This document shows positions 14,094 through 22,246 of a DNA stretch of 24,847 bases, in pieces (the first letter of the stretch is position 1; each line of letters begins with the position of its first letter). Below the pieces are notes generated by a model, which did not search any database, was not told where the DNA came from, and saw nothing but the letters and a program-made list of their open reading frames with translations. Position numbers and translations under genes: made by a program. Source of the stretch: Peptococcaceae bacterium UBA5356 (GTDB lineage Bacteria; Bacillota; Peptococcia; DRI-13; DTU073); the NCBI GenBank assembly GCA_002407935.1, contig DHPU01000044.1:5715-30561 (forward strand), written 5' to 3'.

Positions 14094-15299
14094 ATGGCGG
14101 AAAGTAGAAAAGTAAGAACGCCGTTGATCAGACGTTTGGTGATTGTATGTTATGTTATGACGATTCTGATTTTAACGAATACAAATTTAATCCCTTTTGC
14201 TAATAATATGCAGTTTATTTATTTCGGCAGATCTTTGCTCTGGTTGGGAGTTGCTTGGTTGGTTTATCAGTTCCCGAGGGGCAGAAGGGCCGGCAGGATG
14301 AGCTTACAGCGGTTTATCAATCATTTGGCAGTGGGCTCGGCGGTAGTTTATCTCCTTTTTATGATGGTAGGGGGTATGATAACGGGGTTTGGCCGCAGCC
14401 CTTATTCCTTTGGCTTAGTTACTTCGTCGATTAATTTTCTGTATATTTTTGCGTTGACGGTGGGAGTGGAAGCGGCTAGAGCTTATTTGCTCAACAGTTA
14501 TAAAGGGAAAAGAGTTTTTTTCATGATCGGGTTGATCAGTTTTTTCTTTGTTTTTACGGAGGTTTCCTTTAGGGAGCTGCGGAACTTGACGACGGCTTTT
14601 GCGGCCGTGAAATATTTTGGCAGCATGTTTTGCCCGGCGTTCGCCGTAAGTATTCTTACTTCCTATCTGGCGTATTTAGGCGGCTTTGTACCGGCGGCGA
14701 TTTTCCACGGAATTTTACTGACTTTTGAGTGGTTTTCCCCGATTCTGCCTGATTTAAGTTGGACAATGAAGACTTTTTTGGGCTGTTTTATTCCTGTTTT
14801 CACTTTACTTTTTGTGCGTAATCTCTATTATTTACAGGCTCGTCTCTTGAAAAGAACCACTACGGAGAGCGAGGAGTTATTTGGCTGGTTGGTAACAAGT
14901 ATTATTTCGGTAGCGATTATTTGGTTTGCGGTGGGCTTGTTCCCGCTTTATCCTTCGGTGATTGTGACGGGAAGCATGGAGCCGGTAATTAAACCGGGGG
15001 ATATTGTGCTGGTGAAAAAAATAGCAGGGGAAGAGGCTGTGGTTGGGGATGTGATTCAGTTCTATGAACCGGAAGGAAAGCTGAATATTACCCACCGGGT
15101 GATGGCGATTAATCAAGAGGGGACGAGGCTCTTGGAGACGAAGGGAGATAATAATGCGGTACCTGATTCTACGCCGGTAGCGATGGAGCAGGTTAAAGGA
15201 AAGGTTATTCGCGTTATCCCTAAGATTGGCTGGTTTACGTTGCTTTTAAGGAGTAATGACAGGGTTCCGTCTGAGGCAGTAAGTCAGGGCGAGATTTAA
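14094..15299 (+). CDS. SipW-type signal peptidase I with polytopic N-terminal domain
   Basis: A 401-residue membrane protease. ATG 14094 follows GGGGAG (14081-14086) by 7 nt and is preferred over ATG 14079, which overlaps that site. The first 260 or so residues form about eight hydrophobic helices with no domain I can name; the C-terminal 130 residues are a signal peptidase. SVIVTGSMEPVIKPGD carries the nucleophile Ser294, and LNITHRVMAI has His334 where Gram-negative and housekeeping enzymes have Lys, as in SipW and the ER-type peptidases. KGDNNAVPDSTPV supplies the conserved Asp residues (352, 358). Ordinary SipW is about 190 residues with two membrane helices, so the long membrane domain is notable. 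It lies directly after four genes with SipW-type signals and is most likely their dedicated peptidase. Confidence 0.88.
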   Translation: MAESRKVRTPLIRRLVIVCYVMTILILTNTNLIPFANNMQFIYFGRSLLWLGVAWLVYQFPRGRRAGRMSLQRFINHLAVGSAVVYLLFMMVGGMITGFGRSPYSFGLVTSSINFLYIFALTVGVEAARAYLLNSYKGKRVFFMIGLISFFFVFTEVSFRELRNLTTAFAAVKYFGSMFCPAFAVSILTSYLAYLGGFVPAAIFHGILLTFEWFSPILPDLSWTMKTFLGCFIPVFTLLFVRNLYYLQARLLKRTTTESEELFGWLVTSIISVAIIWFAVGLFPLYPSVIVTGSMEPVIKPGDIVLVKKIAGEEAVVGDVIQFYEPEGKLNITHRVMAINQEGTRLLETKGDNNAVPDSTPVAMEQVKGKVIRVIPKIGWFTLLLRSNDRVPSEAVSQGEI

Positions 15300-15324
15300 G
15301 ACTTTGGCAGGAGAGGTGTAGTTA

Positions 15325-16434
15325 ATGAAAGCTGGCAAGAAAACGAAAACTTTTTTACCGGAAAAAGTAAGGCTATTTGTGTTAGTGGCTTCAGCAGTTG
15401 TGTTTGCGGTGTTGCTTATTTTCCTTTTTTGGCAGTGGCAAAATCCGGGGACACTAGAGCAGAAGCTCACGCATTATCAGTATCAGCAGAAGGCTAATCT
15501 CGATTATCAGGTTTTTTTGAAGCCCAATTTGCTTTATGAGGAAAAGGTGCTGGGGAAGGGTTTGATTTATCCCACGAATTTTGTGGATCATTTACAGACA
15601 ACACTTAGTTATGAATATAGTGGTACTAAACAAGCCGGGATTAAAGGGAAATATCAGGTAGTAGCCACGGTGGAGGGAATTCAAAAGGAAGAGAAGAAGG
15701 ACGTCGTTTTGTGGAGTAAAGACTTTTTATTGGTACCGGAGACTCCTTTTCAGAGTGAGGATAATGCTGTCAAACTGGAGAAACAGCTTCCGATTTCTTT
15801 TTGGAAATACAATAATTTTGCCGAAACGGTGCAGAAGGAGACCGGAATTTTATCTAATGTGTTGTTGACCATTAAGTGGGGAATTAAGTTGGACGCCCAG
15901 ACGGAGTATGGGTTGGTGCAGGAGGAGCTGCAGCCGGTGTTAAAGCTGCCGCTGGTGAAAAAGTATTTTGAAGTGGAAGGGGAATTAACGAAGGTGCAAG
16001 AGGGTGCTCTAGAGGAAACGGTAGCGCAACCGGTTCCGCTTCAGCCAACGATGATGGTCTTGCCGGGGGTGGGCGCGGCTGTTTCTTTGGTAGTGTTCTT
16101 ATTCTGCTTAATTTTTGTGCGGGGATCTGCTTTGAGTGCTTATGAAAGAAAGGTGAAGCAGATTTTTAAGCGGTATGAGGAAAGGTTGGTAGCCTTGGAA
16201 CAAGATTTGACAATTGGGACGGAGATGGTCTTACGGGTTAAATCGGTAGAGGATTTGGTACGGATTGCGGATGAGCTTTGTAAGCCGGTTTATTATATTC
16301 ATGATATGATGGGGGAGAGAGAAAAGATTTCCTTTTATGTCTTGGGTGAGGCGAAGGTTTTTTCTTATGAGTTGCGTTCTCCTGATAAGAAAGTACCGTT
16401 AGGGAGGAAAGACGGCTTGACCGAGAGTATTTAA
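15325..16434 (+). CDS. DUF5305-like membrane protein
   Basis: A 369-residue protein with AGGAGAGGTG upstream of its ATG. One N-terminal helix (residues about 16-41), an extracellular part of about 200 residues, and a second helix (about 248-271) leave a cytoplasmic C-terminal tail of about 100 residues. The external part contains HYQYQQKANLDYQVFLKPNLLYEE, FVDHLQTTLSYEYSG and the ISFWKYNNFAETVQ block, which I associate with the DUF5305 family found beside SipW-type peptidases in clostridia and archaea; the assignment is from memory of the pattern. The tail starts with a basic coiled stretch (YERKVKQIFKRYEERLVAL) and ends in a small alpha/beta segment. Position right after the signal peptidase suggests a role in anchoring or assembling the secreted fibre proteins. 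Confidence 0.7.
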   Translation: MKAGKKTKTFLPEKVRLFVLVASAVVFAVLLIFLFWQWQNPGTLEQKLTHYQYQQKANLDYQVFLKPNLLYEEKVLGKGLIYPTNFVDHLQTTLSYEYSGTKQAGIKGKYQVVATVEGIQKEEKKDVVLWSKDFLLVPETPFQSEDNAVKLEKQLPISFWKYNNFAETVQKETGILSNVLLTIKWGIKLDAQTEYGLVQEELQPVLKLPLVKKYFEVEGELTKVQEGALEETVAQPVPLQPTMMVLPGVGAAVSLVVFLFCLIFVRGSALSAYERKVKQIFKRYEERLVALEQDLTIGTEMVLRVKSVEDLVRIADELCKPVYYIHDMMGEREKISFYVLGEAKVFSYELRSPDKKVPLGRKDGLTESI

Positions 16435-16472
16435 GGTTGAGCAGTCGCTTCTTTACGGTAGGAAACGTCTTT

Positions 16473-16501
16473 TTGACTTTCCCTATTTTCTTGGTTATAA
16501 T
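16473..16501 (+). promoter_or_regulatory. Sigma-A promoter of toxin-antitoxin operon
   Basis: TTGACT (16473-16478), a 17-nt spacer and TATAAT (16496-16501) form a near-consensus promoter 60 nt upstream of the antitoxin start. Type II antitoxins commonly bind such promoters to repress their own operon. Confidence 0.75.
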
Positions 16502-16561
16502 AAAATCAAAGAAATAGGCATGAAAATTATGTTTTAACATATACTGTAAGGAGGTAAAACA

Positions 16562-16936
16562 ATGGCTAGTGTAGCAGTTAGGAGCAATTCTATGGAGCGA
16601 AAAATTATAAGCATTTCCGGCAAACGACAAATTACTATTCCGCAAAAATATTTTGAAGCACTAGGGTTTAATAATGAAGCTGAATGTATTTTGCAAAATA
16701 ATGCTATTGTTATTCGTCCTATTCGTGAAAACACAGGAAGTGAATTTACTGAACAAATTCTTGCTGATTTAATTGCGCAGGGCTTATCTGGGGAAGAACT
16801 TCTTACCAAGTTTAAGGAGATAAGTGGAAAAATCACTCCGGCAATAGATAGACTAATTAGTGAGGCGGATAGCATTGCTAAAGGTGAAAAAAAGAGTGCC
16901 ACTATGAGCGACGTTTTTGGGGCGGAGGATAACTAG
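16562..16936 (+). CDS. AbrB/MazE-type antitoxin
   Basis: A 124-residue protein with AGGAGG 7 nt before ATG 16562. Residues about 11-53 form a SpoVT/AbrB swapped-hairpin DNA-binding domain (KIISISGKRQITIPQKYFEALGFNNEAECILQNNAIVIRPI). The C-terminal 65 residues are polar and helical and would wrap the toxin. The stop TAG is directly abutted by the ATG of the RelE-like gene, so the pair is translationally coupled. The expected function is neutralising the toxin and, with it, repressing the promoter at 16473-16501. Confidence 0.85.
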   Translation: MASVAVRSNSMERKIISISGKRQITIPQKYFEALGFNNEAECILQNNAIVIRPIRENTGSEFTEQILADLIAQGLSGEELLTKFKEISGKITPAIDRLISEADSIAKGEKKSATMSDVFGAEDN

Positions 16937-17242
16937 ATGTACGAAATCCGTTTTATGAGAGCCGCTGAAAAATATTTAAAGAAGATTAAAGATAATGACC
17001 TAAAAAAGGTATTTCAAAGTGCTCTTATAGAAATTAGCAGAGATCCGTACATTGGTGAGTTGAAAACAGGTGATTTAGCTGGTATATATTGTTATGATGT
17101 TTATTTTTGCAAAATTAATTATGAGCTTGCCTATAGAGTTTATGAAGAAGATGGTCAAATGGTGGTTGTTATCTTAGCCGGAACACGGGAAAATTTCTAT
17201 GCAGAATTGAAGAGATATATTAAGCAGATGGTATATTTGTAA
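16937..17242 (+). CDS. RelE/ParE-family toxin
   Basis: A 101-residue protein of the RelE/ParE superfamily, whose RelE members cleave mRNA on the ribosome. Family features: an N-terminal strand and helix (MYEIRFMRAAEKYLKKIKD), the DPYIGELKTGDLAGIYCYDV core, ELAYRVYEED, and the C-terminal strand VVVILAGTRENFYAEL. The gene begins immediately after the antitoxin stop codon and has no ribosome site of its own beyond GGCGGAGGATAA inside the upstream gene. AbrB-type antitoxins pair with several toxin folds; the RelE pairing is a known combination. Activity is unproven. Confidence 0.85.
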   Translation: MYEIRFMRAAEKYLKKIKDNDLKKVFQSALIEISRDPYIGELKTGDLAGIYCYDVYFCKINYELAYRVYEEDGQMVVVILAGTRENFYAELKRYIKQMVYL

Positions 17243-17280
17243 AATTTACAGATTTACAATAGGGACGCCAGTTCTTTTTA

Positions 17281-17308
17281 TTGTATTTTTTTTTGTTACG
17301 ATTAAAAT
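17281..17308 (+). promoter_or_regulatory. Possible promoter of the iorAB-fhs operon
   Basis: TTGTAT (17281-17286), a 16-nt T-rich spacer and TAAAAT (17303-17308) lie 61 nt before iorA. The match is moderate. Confidence 0.35.
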
Positions 17309-17368
17309 TATCTATGACAGTAGAAATATAGAAAAAATCGCAGGAGGATTGCAGGAGGAGAGCAAGAG

Positions 17369-19171
17369 ATGAAAAAGCTTTTAACAGGTAATGAAGCAAT
17401 CGCCAGAGGTGCATATGAAGCTGGTTGTGTTGTGGCGGCGGCTTATCCCGGTACGCCCAGTACGGAAATTCTGGAGAATATAGCCGGTTATCAGGAGATA
17501 TATGCCGAATGGTCACCTAATGAAAAGGTGGCGCTGGAGGTAGCTAGTGGTGCGGCCATTGGGGGAGCACGGGCACTTGCGGCGATGAAGCATGTGGGGT
17601 TGAATGTGGCCGCCGATCCATTGTTTACGATGGCCTATGAGGGGGTGAACGGCGGACTGGTGATTGTCACAGCGGATGATCCGGGGACGCATAGTTCGCA
17701 GAATGAGCAGGATAATCGTTATTATGCACCTCATGCCAAGGTAGCACTGCTGGAGCCTTCCGATAGTCAGGAATGTAAGGATTTTGTCAAGGCGGCGTTT
17801 GCCTTGAGTGAAGAGTATGATCTGCCGGTAATTATCCGGGTTACGACAAGAGTTTGCCATAGTAAGAGCTTGGTGGAATTAGGGGAAAGAGCAGAAATAG
17901 GGGTTAAGCCTTATAGCAAGAATGTGCAGAAGTATGCGATGACTCCGGCCCATGCTAAAGTTCGCCATGTGATTGTGGAAGAGAAACTGGGTGATTTGCA
18001 GGCAGCCGCCGAGCAGTCTCCGTTTAACCGCGTGGAGTGGGGCGGGCGTACCAAAGGGATTATCACCAGCGGCATATCTTATCAGTATGCTCAGGAGGTT
18101 TTTGGGGAGGAGGCCTCTTATTTAAAATTAGGCTTAACTTATCCCTTGCCGGAACAGTTGATTCGGGAATTTGCCGCCGCTGTGGAGGAAGTTTTCATTA
18201 TAGAAGAAAATGATCCTTATCTGGAAAACAGTATTAAGGCTTTGGGGGTGGAGTGCAAGGGGAAGGCGTTGCTCCCTGTTTGCGGCGAGTTAAATCCCGG
18301 GATTATTCGTCAAGCCTTTTTCCCGGAAATGATCAAGGCGGAAAACGGAGAATCAATAGAAAAGGCAGAAAAGCCGGAAGGTAATAGTCAGGCGGAGCTG
18401 TCGATACCGGGGCGGCCTCCTGTTTTGTGTGCCGGTTGTCCGCATCGGGGGTTGTTCTACGCATTGAGCAAGTTAAAGGATGTAGTCGTATCCGGAGATA
18501 TTGGCTGTTATACGTTAGGGTTAACTCCGCCGCTCGGGGTTACGGATACGGTTATTTGTATGGGAGCAAGCATTTCGGCCGGGATCGGTTTGGAAAAGGC
18601 CTTTCAGCAGGGCGGGGTTCCGCGAAAGGTTTTCAGCTGTATTGGGGATTCTACCTTTTTCCACTCTGGAATTACTGGCTTAGTTGATGCTGTCTATAAT
18701 AAAAGTAAGATTTGTGTGGTAATTATGGATAACCGGATTACGGCGATGACGGGGCATCAGGTTAATCCGGGAACAGGCCGGACTTTGCAGGGGGAGGAAA
18801 CTACAGCCCTTGATCTGGAGCAGCTTGTACGGGCGGTGGGGATTAAGACGGAAAACATCCGCATAGTAGATCCCTATCATTTAGCGGAAACGGAAAAGGC
18901 GGTACGGGAGGCCGAGGCAGCTCAGGAGCCTTTTGTGATTATCACGAGGCGTCCCTGTGCTTTGCTGAAGGATGTACAGCGGGCACGAGCCGGAATTTCT
19001 TGTATGATTGCGCCGGAGAAATGTAAAAAGTGTAAGGCCTGTTTAAAGATTGGCTGTCCGGCTATTGCGGTGAAAGAGGGACAGGTATTGATTGATCAGA
19101 CTGCTTGTAATGGGTGCGGTCTTTGTCAGCAGGTGTGCAAATTCGGGGCAATTGCCAAGGTGGGTGAATAA
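17369..19171 (+). CDS. iorA: Indolepyruvate:ferredoxin oxidoreductase, alpha subunit
   Basis: A 600-residue cytoplasmic enzyme subunit that, with IorB, oxidatively decarboxylates arylpyruvates (indolepyruvate and related 2-oxo acids) to acyl-CoA with ferredoxin reduction. ATG 17369 follows GGAGG. The N-terminal pyruvate:ferredoxin oxidoreductase-like domain starts LTGNEAIARGAYEAGCVVAAAYPGTPSTEI. The thiamine diphosphate domain has CAGCPHRGLFYAL, SGDIGCYTLG and CIGDSTFFHSGITGLVDAVYNKSKICVVIMDN. The C-terminus carries two [4Fe-4S] motifs: CKKCKACLKIGCP and CNGCGLCQQVCKFGAI. Length fits the family. iorB starts 1 nt after the stop. In anaerobes the pair works in aromatic amino acid breakdown or, in reverse, synthesis. 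Confidence 0.95.
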   Translation: MKKLLTGNEAIARGAYEAGCVVAAAYPGTPSTEILENIAGYQEIYAEWSPNEKVALEVASGAAIGGARALAAMKHVGLNVAADPLFTMAYEGVNGGLVIVTADDPGTHSSQNEQDNRYYAPHAKVALLEPSDSQECKDFVKAAFALSEEYDLPVIIRVTTRVCHSKSLVELGERAEIGVKPYSKNVQKYAMTPAHAKVRHVIVEEKLGDLQAAAEQSPFNRVEWGGRTKGIITSGISYQYAQEVFGEEASYLKLGLTYPLPEQLIREFAAAVEEVFIIEENDPYLENSIKALGVECKGKALLPVCGELNPGIIRQAFFPEMIKAENGESIEKAEKPEGNSQAELSIPGRPPVLCAGCPHRGLFYALSKLKDVVVSGDIGCYTLGLTPPLGVTDTVICMGASISAGIGLEKAFQQGGVPRKVFSCIGDSTFFHSGITGLVDAVYNKSKICVVIMDNRITAMTGHQVNPGTGRTLQGEETTALDLEQLVRAVGIKTENIRIVDPYHLAETEKAVREAEAAQEPFVIITRRPCALLKDVQRARAGISCMIAPEKCKKCKACLKIGCPAIAVKEGQVLIDQTACNGCGLCQQVCKFGAIAKVGE

Positions 19172-19172
19172 G

Positions 19173-19820
19173 ATGCAGGAAGAGAAACAGAAAAAGATGC
19201 CGGAGCTGAATATGGGGAAGAAGAATAAGACGAAGCTGGAGAATAAGGCCTTGCTGTTGGTGGGCGTGGGAGGACAGGGCACGATTCTGGCCTCGAAGGT
19301 TTTAAGTGAAGGGCTAGTTAAACAGGGCTATGATGTGAAGATGTCCGAGATCCACGGAATGGCGCAAAGAGGGGGCAGTGTGACTACCCAGATTAAGTTT
19401 GGGAAGAAAATTTATGCACCGATTGTGGGAGCAGGGGAAGCAGATGTGATTGTGGCCTTTGAAAAGCTGGAAGCGGCGAGATATTTGTTTCAGTTAAAGA
19501 AAATGGGTACACTAATCGTGAATGACCACGAAATTTATCCTCTGCCGGTGTTACTCGGTCAGCAGCAATATCCCGACAACGTGCTTTCAGTCTTGGAAAA
19601 ACAAGTGGGGAAACGAATCGGGCAGTTGAAGGTATTGCAGGCTAATACAATTGCAGTCGAACTGGGTAATGTGAAGGCACAGAATATCGTTTTATTGGGA
19701 ACGGTGATTAAGGCTTTGGGGCTGGAGGATTTGGATTGGGCGGAGGTTTTAAAAGAATTTTTGCCGCTTAAGCTGCATGAACTAAACATCAAAGCATTAG
19801 AAGCAGGGCTGCGTTTGTAG
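19173..19820 (+). CDS. iorB: Indolepyruvate:ferredoxin oxidoreductase, beta subunit
   Basis: A 215-residue partner of IorA, containing the pyruvate:ferredoxin oxidoreductase gamma-type domain: LLVGVGGQGTILASKVL, MSEIHGMAQRGGSVTTQIKFG and EADVIVAFEKLEAAR are all typical. The start is taken as ATG 19173, 1 nt behind the iorA stop, with AAGGTGGG 8 nt upstream; the 20 to 25 charged residues before the first strand are longer than usual, and ATG 19198 or 19213 cannot be excluded. A reading that begins at 19092 would overlap iorA and is not supported. The gene is followed 28 nt later by fhs. Confidence 0.93.
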   Translation: MQEEKQKKMPELNMGKKNKTKLENKALLLVGVGGQGTILASKVLSEGLVKQGYDVKMSEIHGMAQRGGSVTTQIKFGKKIYAPIVGAGEADVIVAFEKLEAARYLFQLKKMGTLIVNDHEIYPLPVLLGQQQYPDNVLSVLEKQVGKRIGQLKVLQANTIAVELGNVKAQNIVLLGTVIKALGLEDLDWAEVLKEFLPLKLHELNIKALEAGLRL

Positions 19821-19848
19821 GGGAGCATAAGGGAGGATATTCACAGTA

Positions 19849-21621
19849 ATGAAAAGTAATATAGAGATCGCACAAATAGCTAACAAGGAACGGATTAAAG
19901 ATATTGCCGGTAAATTGGGTATTGAGAAAGAACATCTTATATATTACGGCTTTTATAAGGCGAAGGTGGATTATCGGTTGCGGGAGAAGTTGCTTGACCG
20001 TCCAGACGGTAAAGTTATTTTGGTGACAGCAATTAACCCTACGACGGCGGGAGAAGGTAAAACAACAGTGACGATCGGATTGGGGGATGCTTTAAACCGT
20101 TTGGGTCAAAAGGCGGTAATCTGCCTGCGGGAGCCTTCACTGGGGCCTGTTTTTGGGGTGAAAGGGGGAGCCACGGGAGGCGGTTATGCTCAGGTAGTCC
20201 CGATGGAAGATATTAATTTGCATTTTACCGGGGATTTGCATGCGATTGGGGCGGCGAATAATCTGGTGGCGGCGCTGCTGGATAACCATATTTATCAGGG
20301 GAATAAGCTGCAGATTGATCCGCAAAGAATCACTTGGCGGAGAGCGCTGGATATGAATGACCGGCAGCTACGCTTTGTGGTAAGCGGATTAGGGGGTCAG
20401 GGCAATGGCGTACCCCGGGAGGATGGTTTTGATATTACGGTAGCCTCGGAAATCATGGCGGTATTTTGTTTGGCGCAGGATTTACAGGATTTAAAGGAAC
20501 GGTTGGCCAGAATGGTGGTTGCGTATACTTATGAAGGAATACCGGTAACGACCGGTGATTTACAGGCTCAGGGGGCGCTTACAGCGTTATTGAAGGATGC
20601 GTTTAATCCTAATTTGGTGCAGACACTGGAGGGAACGCCTGCTTTTGTGCATGGGGGGCCTTTCGCGAATATTGCCCATGGGTGTAATAGTTTAATCGCG
20701 ACTAAGCTGGCGATGAAGCTGGCTGATTATGTGGTTACGGAGGCGGGATTTGGCGCTGATTTAGGTGCGGAAAAATTCTTGAATATAAAATGCCGCACGG
20801 GGCGGATTAAACCGGGGGTTGTGGTGCTGGTAGCCAGTGTCCGGGCACTGAAGCTGCATGGTGGTTCCTCTAAGGAGGGCTTGGGACAGGAGAATCTTAG
20901 TGCTCTTCGTAAGGGGATGGGTAATTTACATAAGCATATTGAAAATATTACGCGAAAATATCATTTGCCGGTAGTTGTTGCGGTGAATCGCTTTCCCACT
21001 GATACGGATGCGGAATTGCAGTTGGTGTTGAATGAATGCCGGAATAATGGGGCCGAGGCGGCTATTACGGAGGTTTTCAGCAAGGGCGGAGCCGGGGGAG
21101 CGGAGTTGAGCCGCAAAGTGCTGGAGGTACTGGAGCGGGATTCACAGCGACCAAGTTTACAGGAGCAAGATGCACAAGGGTTAGATTTACAAGAGGGAGG
21201 GAACCAAGAGCCGGAGGCTCAGGAGCGGACAAATTCGGAGGTGGAAGATTTTTCGTTTCTTTATCCTTTGGAGATGGGGATTCGGGAAAAAATCAAGATT
21301 ATTGCCAAAGAGATATATGGAGCGGGCAGTGTAGTAATTAGTAAAGAAGCGGAAAAAAGTATTGCCCAATTTGAAGCTTTAGGCTATAGAAACTTACCTG
21401 TTTGTATGGCCAAGACGCAATATTCTTTTTCTGATAATCCGGCCCTGCGGGGTGCTCCGGAAGGTTTTGAGCTGACTGTCAGGCAGGCAAGGTTATCGGC
21501 AGGGGCAGGCTTCGTTGTGGCTCTGACAGGTGGAATTATGACCTTACCCGGTTTACCTGGCTTGCCTTCGGCGGAAAAGATTGACGTAGATGAAACGGGA
21601 AAAATCACCGGACTTTTCTAG
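19849..21621 (+). CDS. fhs: Formate--tetrahydrofolate ligase
   Basis: A 590-residue enzyme that forms 10-formyl-tetrahydrofolate from formate, THF and ATP; it is a step of the methyl branch of the Wood-Ljungdahl pathway and of C1 supply. The ATG follows AGGGAGG by about 12 nt. The ATP site [15 protein letters not shown] (66-80), the [22 protein letters not shown] block and [18 protein letters not shown] are textbook for the family. The usual size is about 556 residues; here an extra 30 or so Gln/Glu-rich residues (about 430-462, e.g. [16 protein letters not shown]) are inserted just before [14 protein letters not shown]. The insertion is probably a surface loop. The gene lies in the iorA-iorB unit, 28 nt after iorB. 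Confidence 0.97.
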   Translation: MKSNIEIAQIANKERIKDIAGKLGIEKEHLIYYGFYKAKVDYRLREKLLDRPDGKVILVTAINPTTAGEGKTTVTIGLGDALNRLGQKAVICLREPSLGPVFGVKGGATGGGYAQVVPMEDINLHFTGDLHAIGAANNLVAALLDNHIYQGNKLQIDPQRITWRRALDMNDRQLRFVVSGLGGQGNGVPREDGFDITVASEIMAVFCLAQDLQDLKERLARMVVAYTYEGIPVTTGDLQAQGALTALLKDAFNPNLVQTLEGTPAFVHGGPFANIAHGCNSLIATKLAMKLADYVVTEAGFGADLGAEKFLNIKCRTGRIKPGVVVLVASVRALKLHGGSSKEGLGQENLSALRKGMGNLHKHIENITRKYHLPVVVAVNRFPTDTDAELQLVLNECRNNGAEAAITEVFSKGGAGGAELSRKVLEVLERDSQRPSLQEQDAQGLDLQEGGNQEPEAQERTNSEVEDFSFLYPLEMGIREKIKIIAKEIYGAGSVVISKEAEKSIAQFEALGYRNLPVCMAKTQYSFSDNPALRGAPEGFELTVRQARLSAGAGFVVALTGGIMTLPGLPGLPSAEKIDVDETGKITGLF

Positions 21622-21688
21622 GTGATTAGGAAACGAGAGATGCAGGCAGATGAGATAAGGCAAAATAATCCGAGAGGCAGGGGACTTG

Positions 21689-22030
21689 ATGTTACGGATC
21701 ATTCTTTTATTAAGCGGAGGCTCGATTTTATTGGCATTACTGGTAACCTTACAGGTGAAATTTACCGGTGCCGATTGGGGCTCTATTGCAAAATATTATT
21801 TAGCTGTTTTACCGGTGCTGTTTGCCGCCAATATTTTTATTGGGCTGGGACTGAATAAAGGACATGCCCTTTTTCATAACTTGCCTCTTTTGATTGCCGT
21901 GCAAACTTTTGTTTATTATTTAATGATTGCTCTCTTTTCCGTTTATATCTTGGGAAATAAATTATCTGTTCCCAGAACAGCAATCGCCTTTAGCTTAATT
22001 ATTTCTGCAATCTATTTACTAAAAAGCTAA
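21689..22030 (+). CDS. Small four-helix membrane protein, function unknown
   Basis: A 113-residue hydrophobic protein, 67 nt after fhs. ATG 21689 lies in GAGGCAGGGGACTTGATG; the TTG just before it is an alternative. It has four predicted membrane helices (about residues 2-21, 37-56, 66-89, 93-111), with a few charged residues in the loops. I do not recognise a family. Its position suggests co-transcription with fhs. An overlapping frame at 21622-21858 lacks these features and reads as a shadow. Confidence 0.6.
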   Translation: MLRIILLLSGGSILLALLVTLQVKFTGADWGSIAKYYLAVLPVLFAANIFIGLGLNKGHALFHNLPLLIAVQTFVYYLMIALFSVYILGNKLSVPRTAIAFSLIISAIYLLKS

Positions 22031-22246
22031 AAAGTTAAAGGCCAAAAACTAGAAACCGGCAAGAGTTAAAAACCGGAAGGTGGGAACTTACAACGATTTT
22101 TTTCGTCATTAGTGATGAGTAGTAAAGTCCATTTTAAAAAAGGGTTTTTAGAAAAAGGATTAAGAAGATTGTTAAGAGAAAGGTTCGCAGGATTGTTGGG
22201 AATAAGCCAAAGATTATGACTGGAGGGTGAATAACGGAGGATGATG

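Noticed and set aside
21622..21858. 78-codon frame directly after fhs
   Set aside because: It overlaps the better-supported four-helix membrane protein in another frame and lacks a ribosome site of its own.
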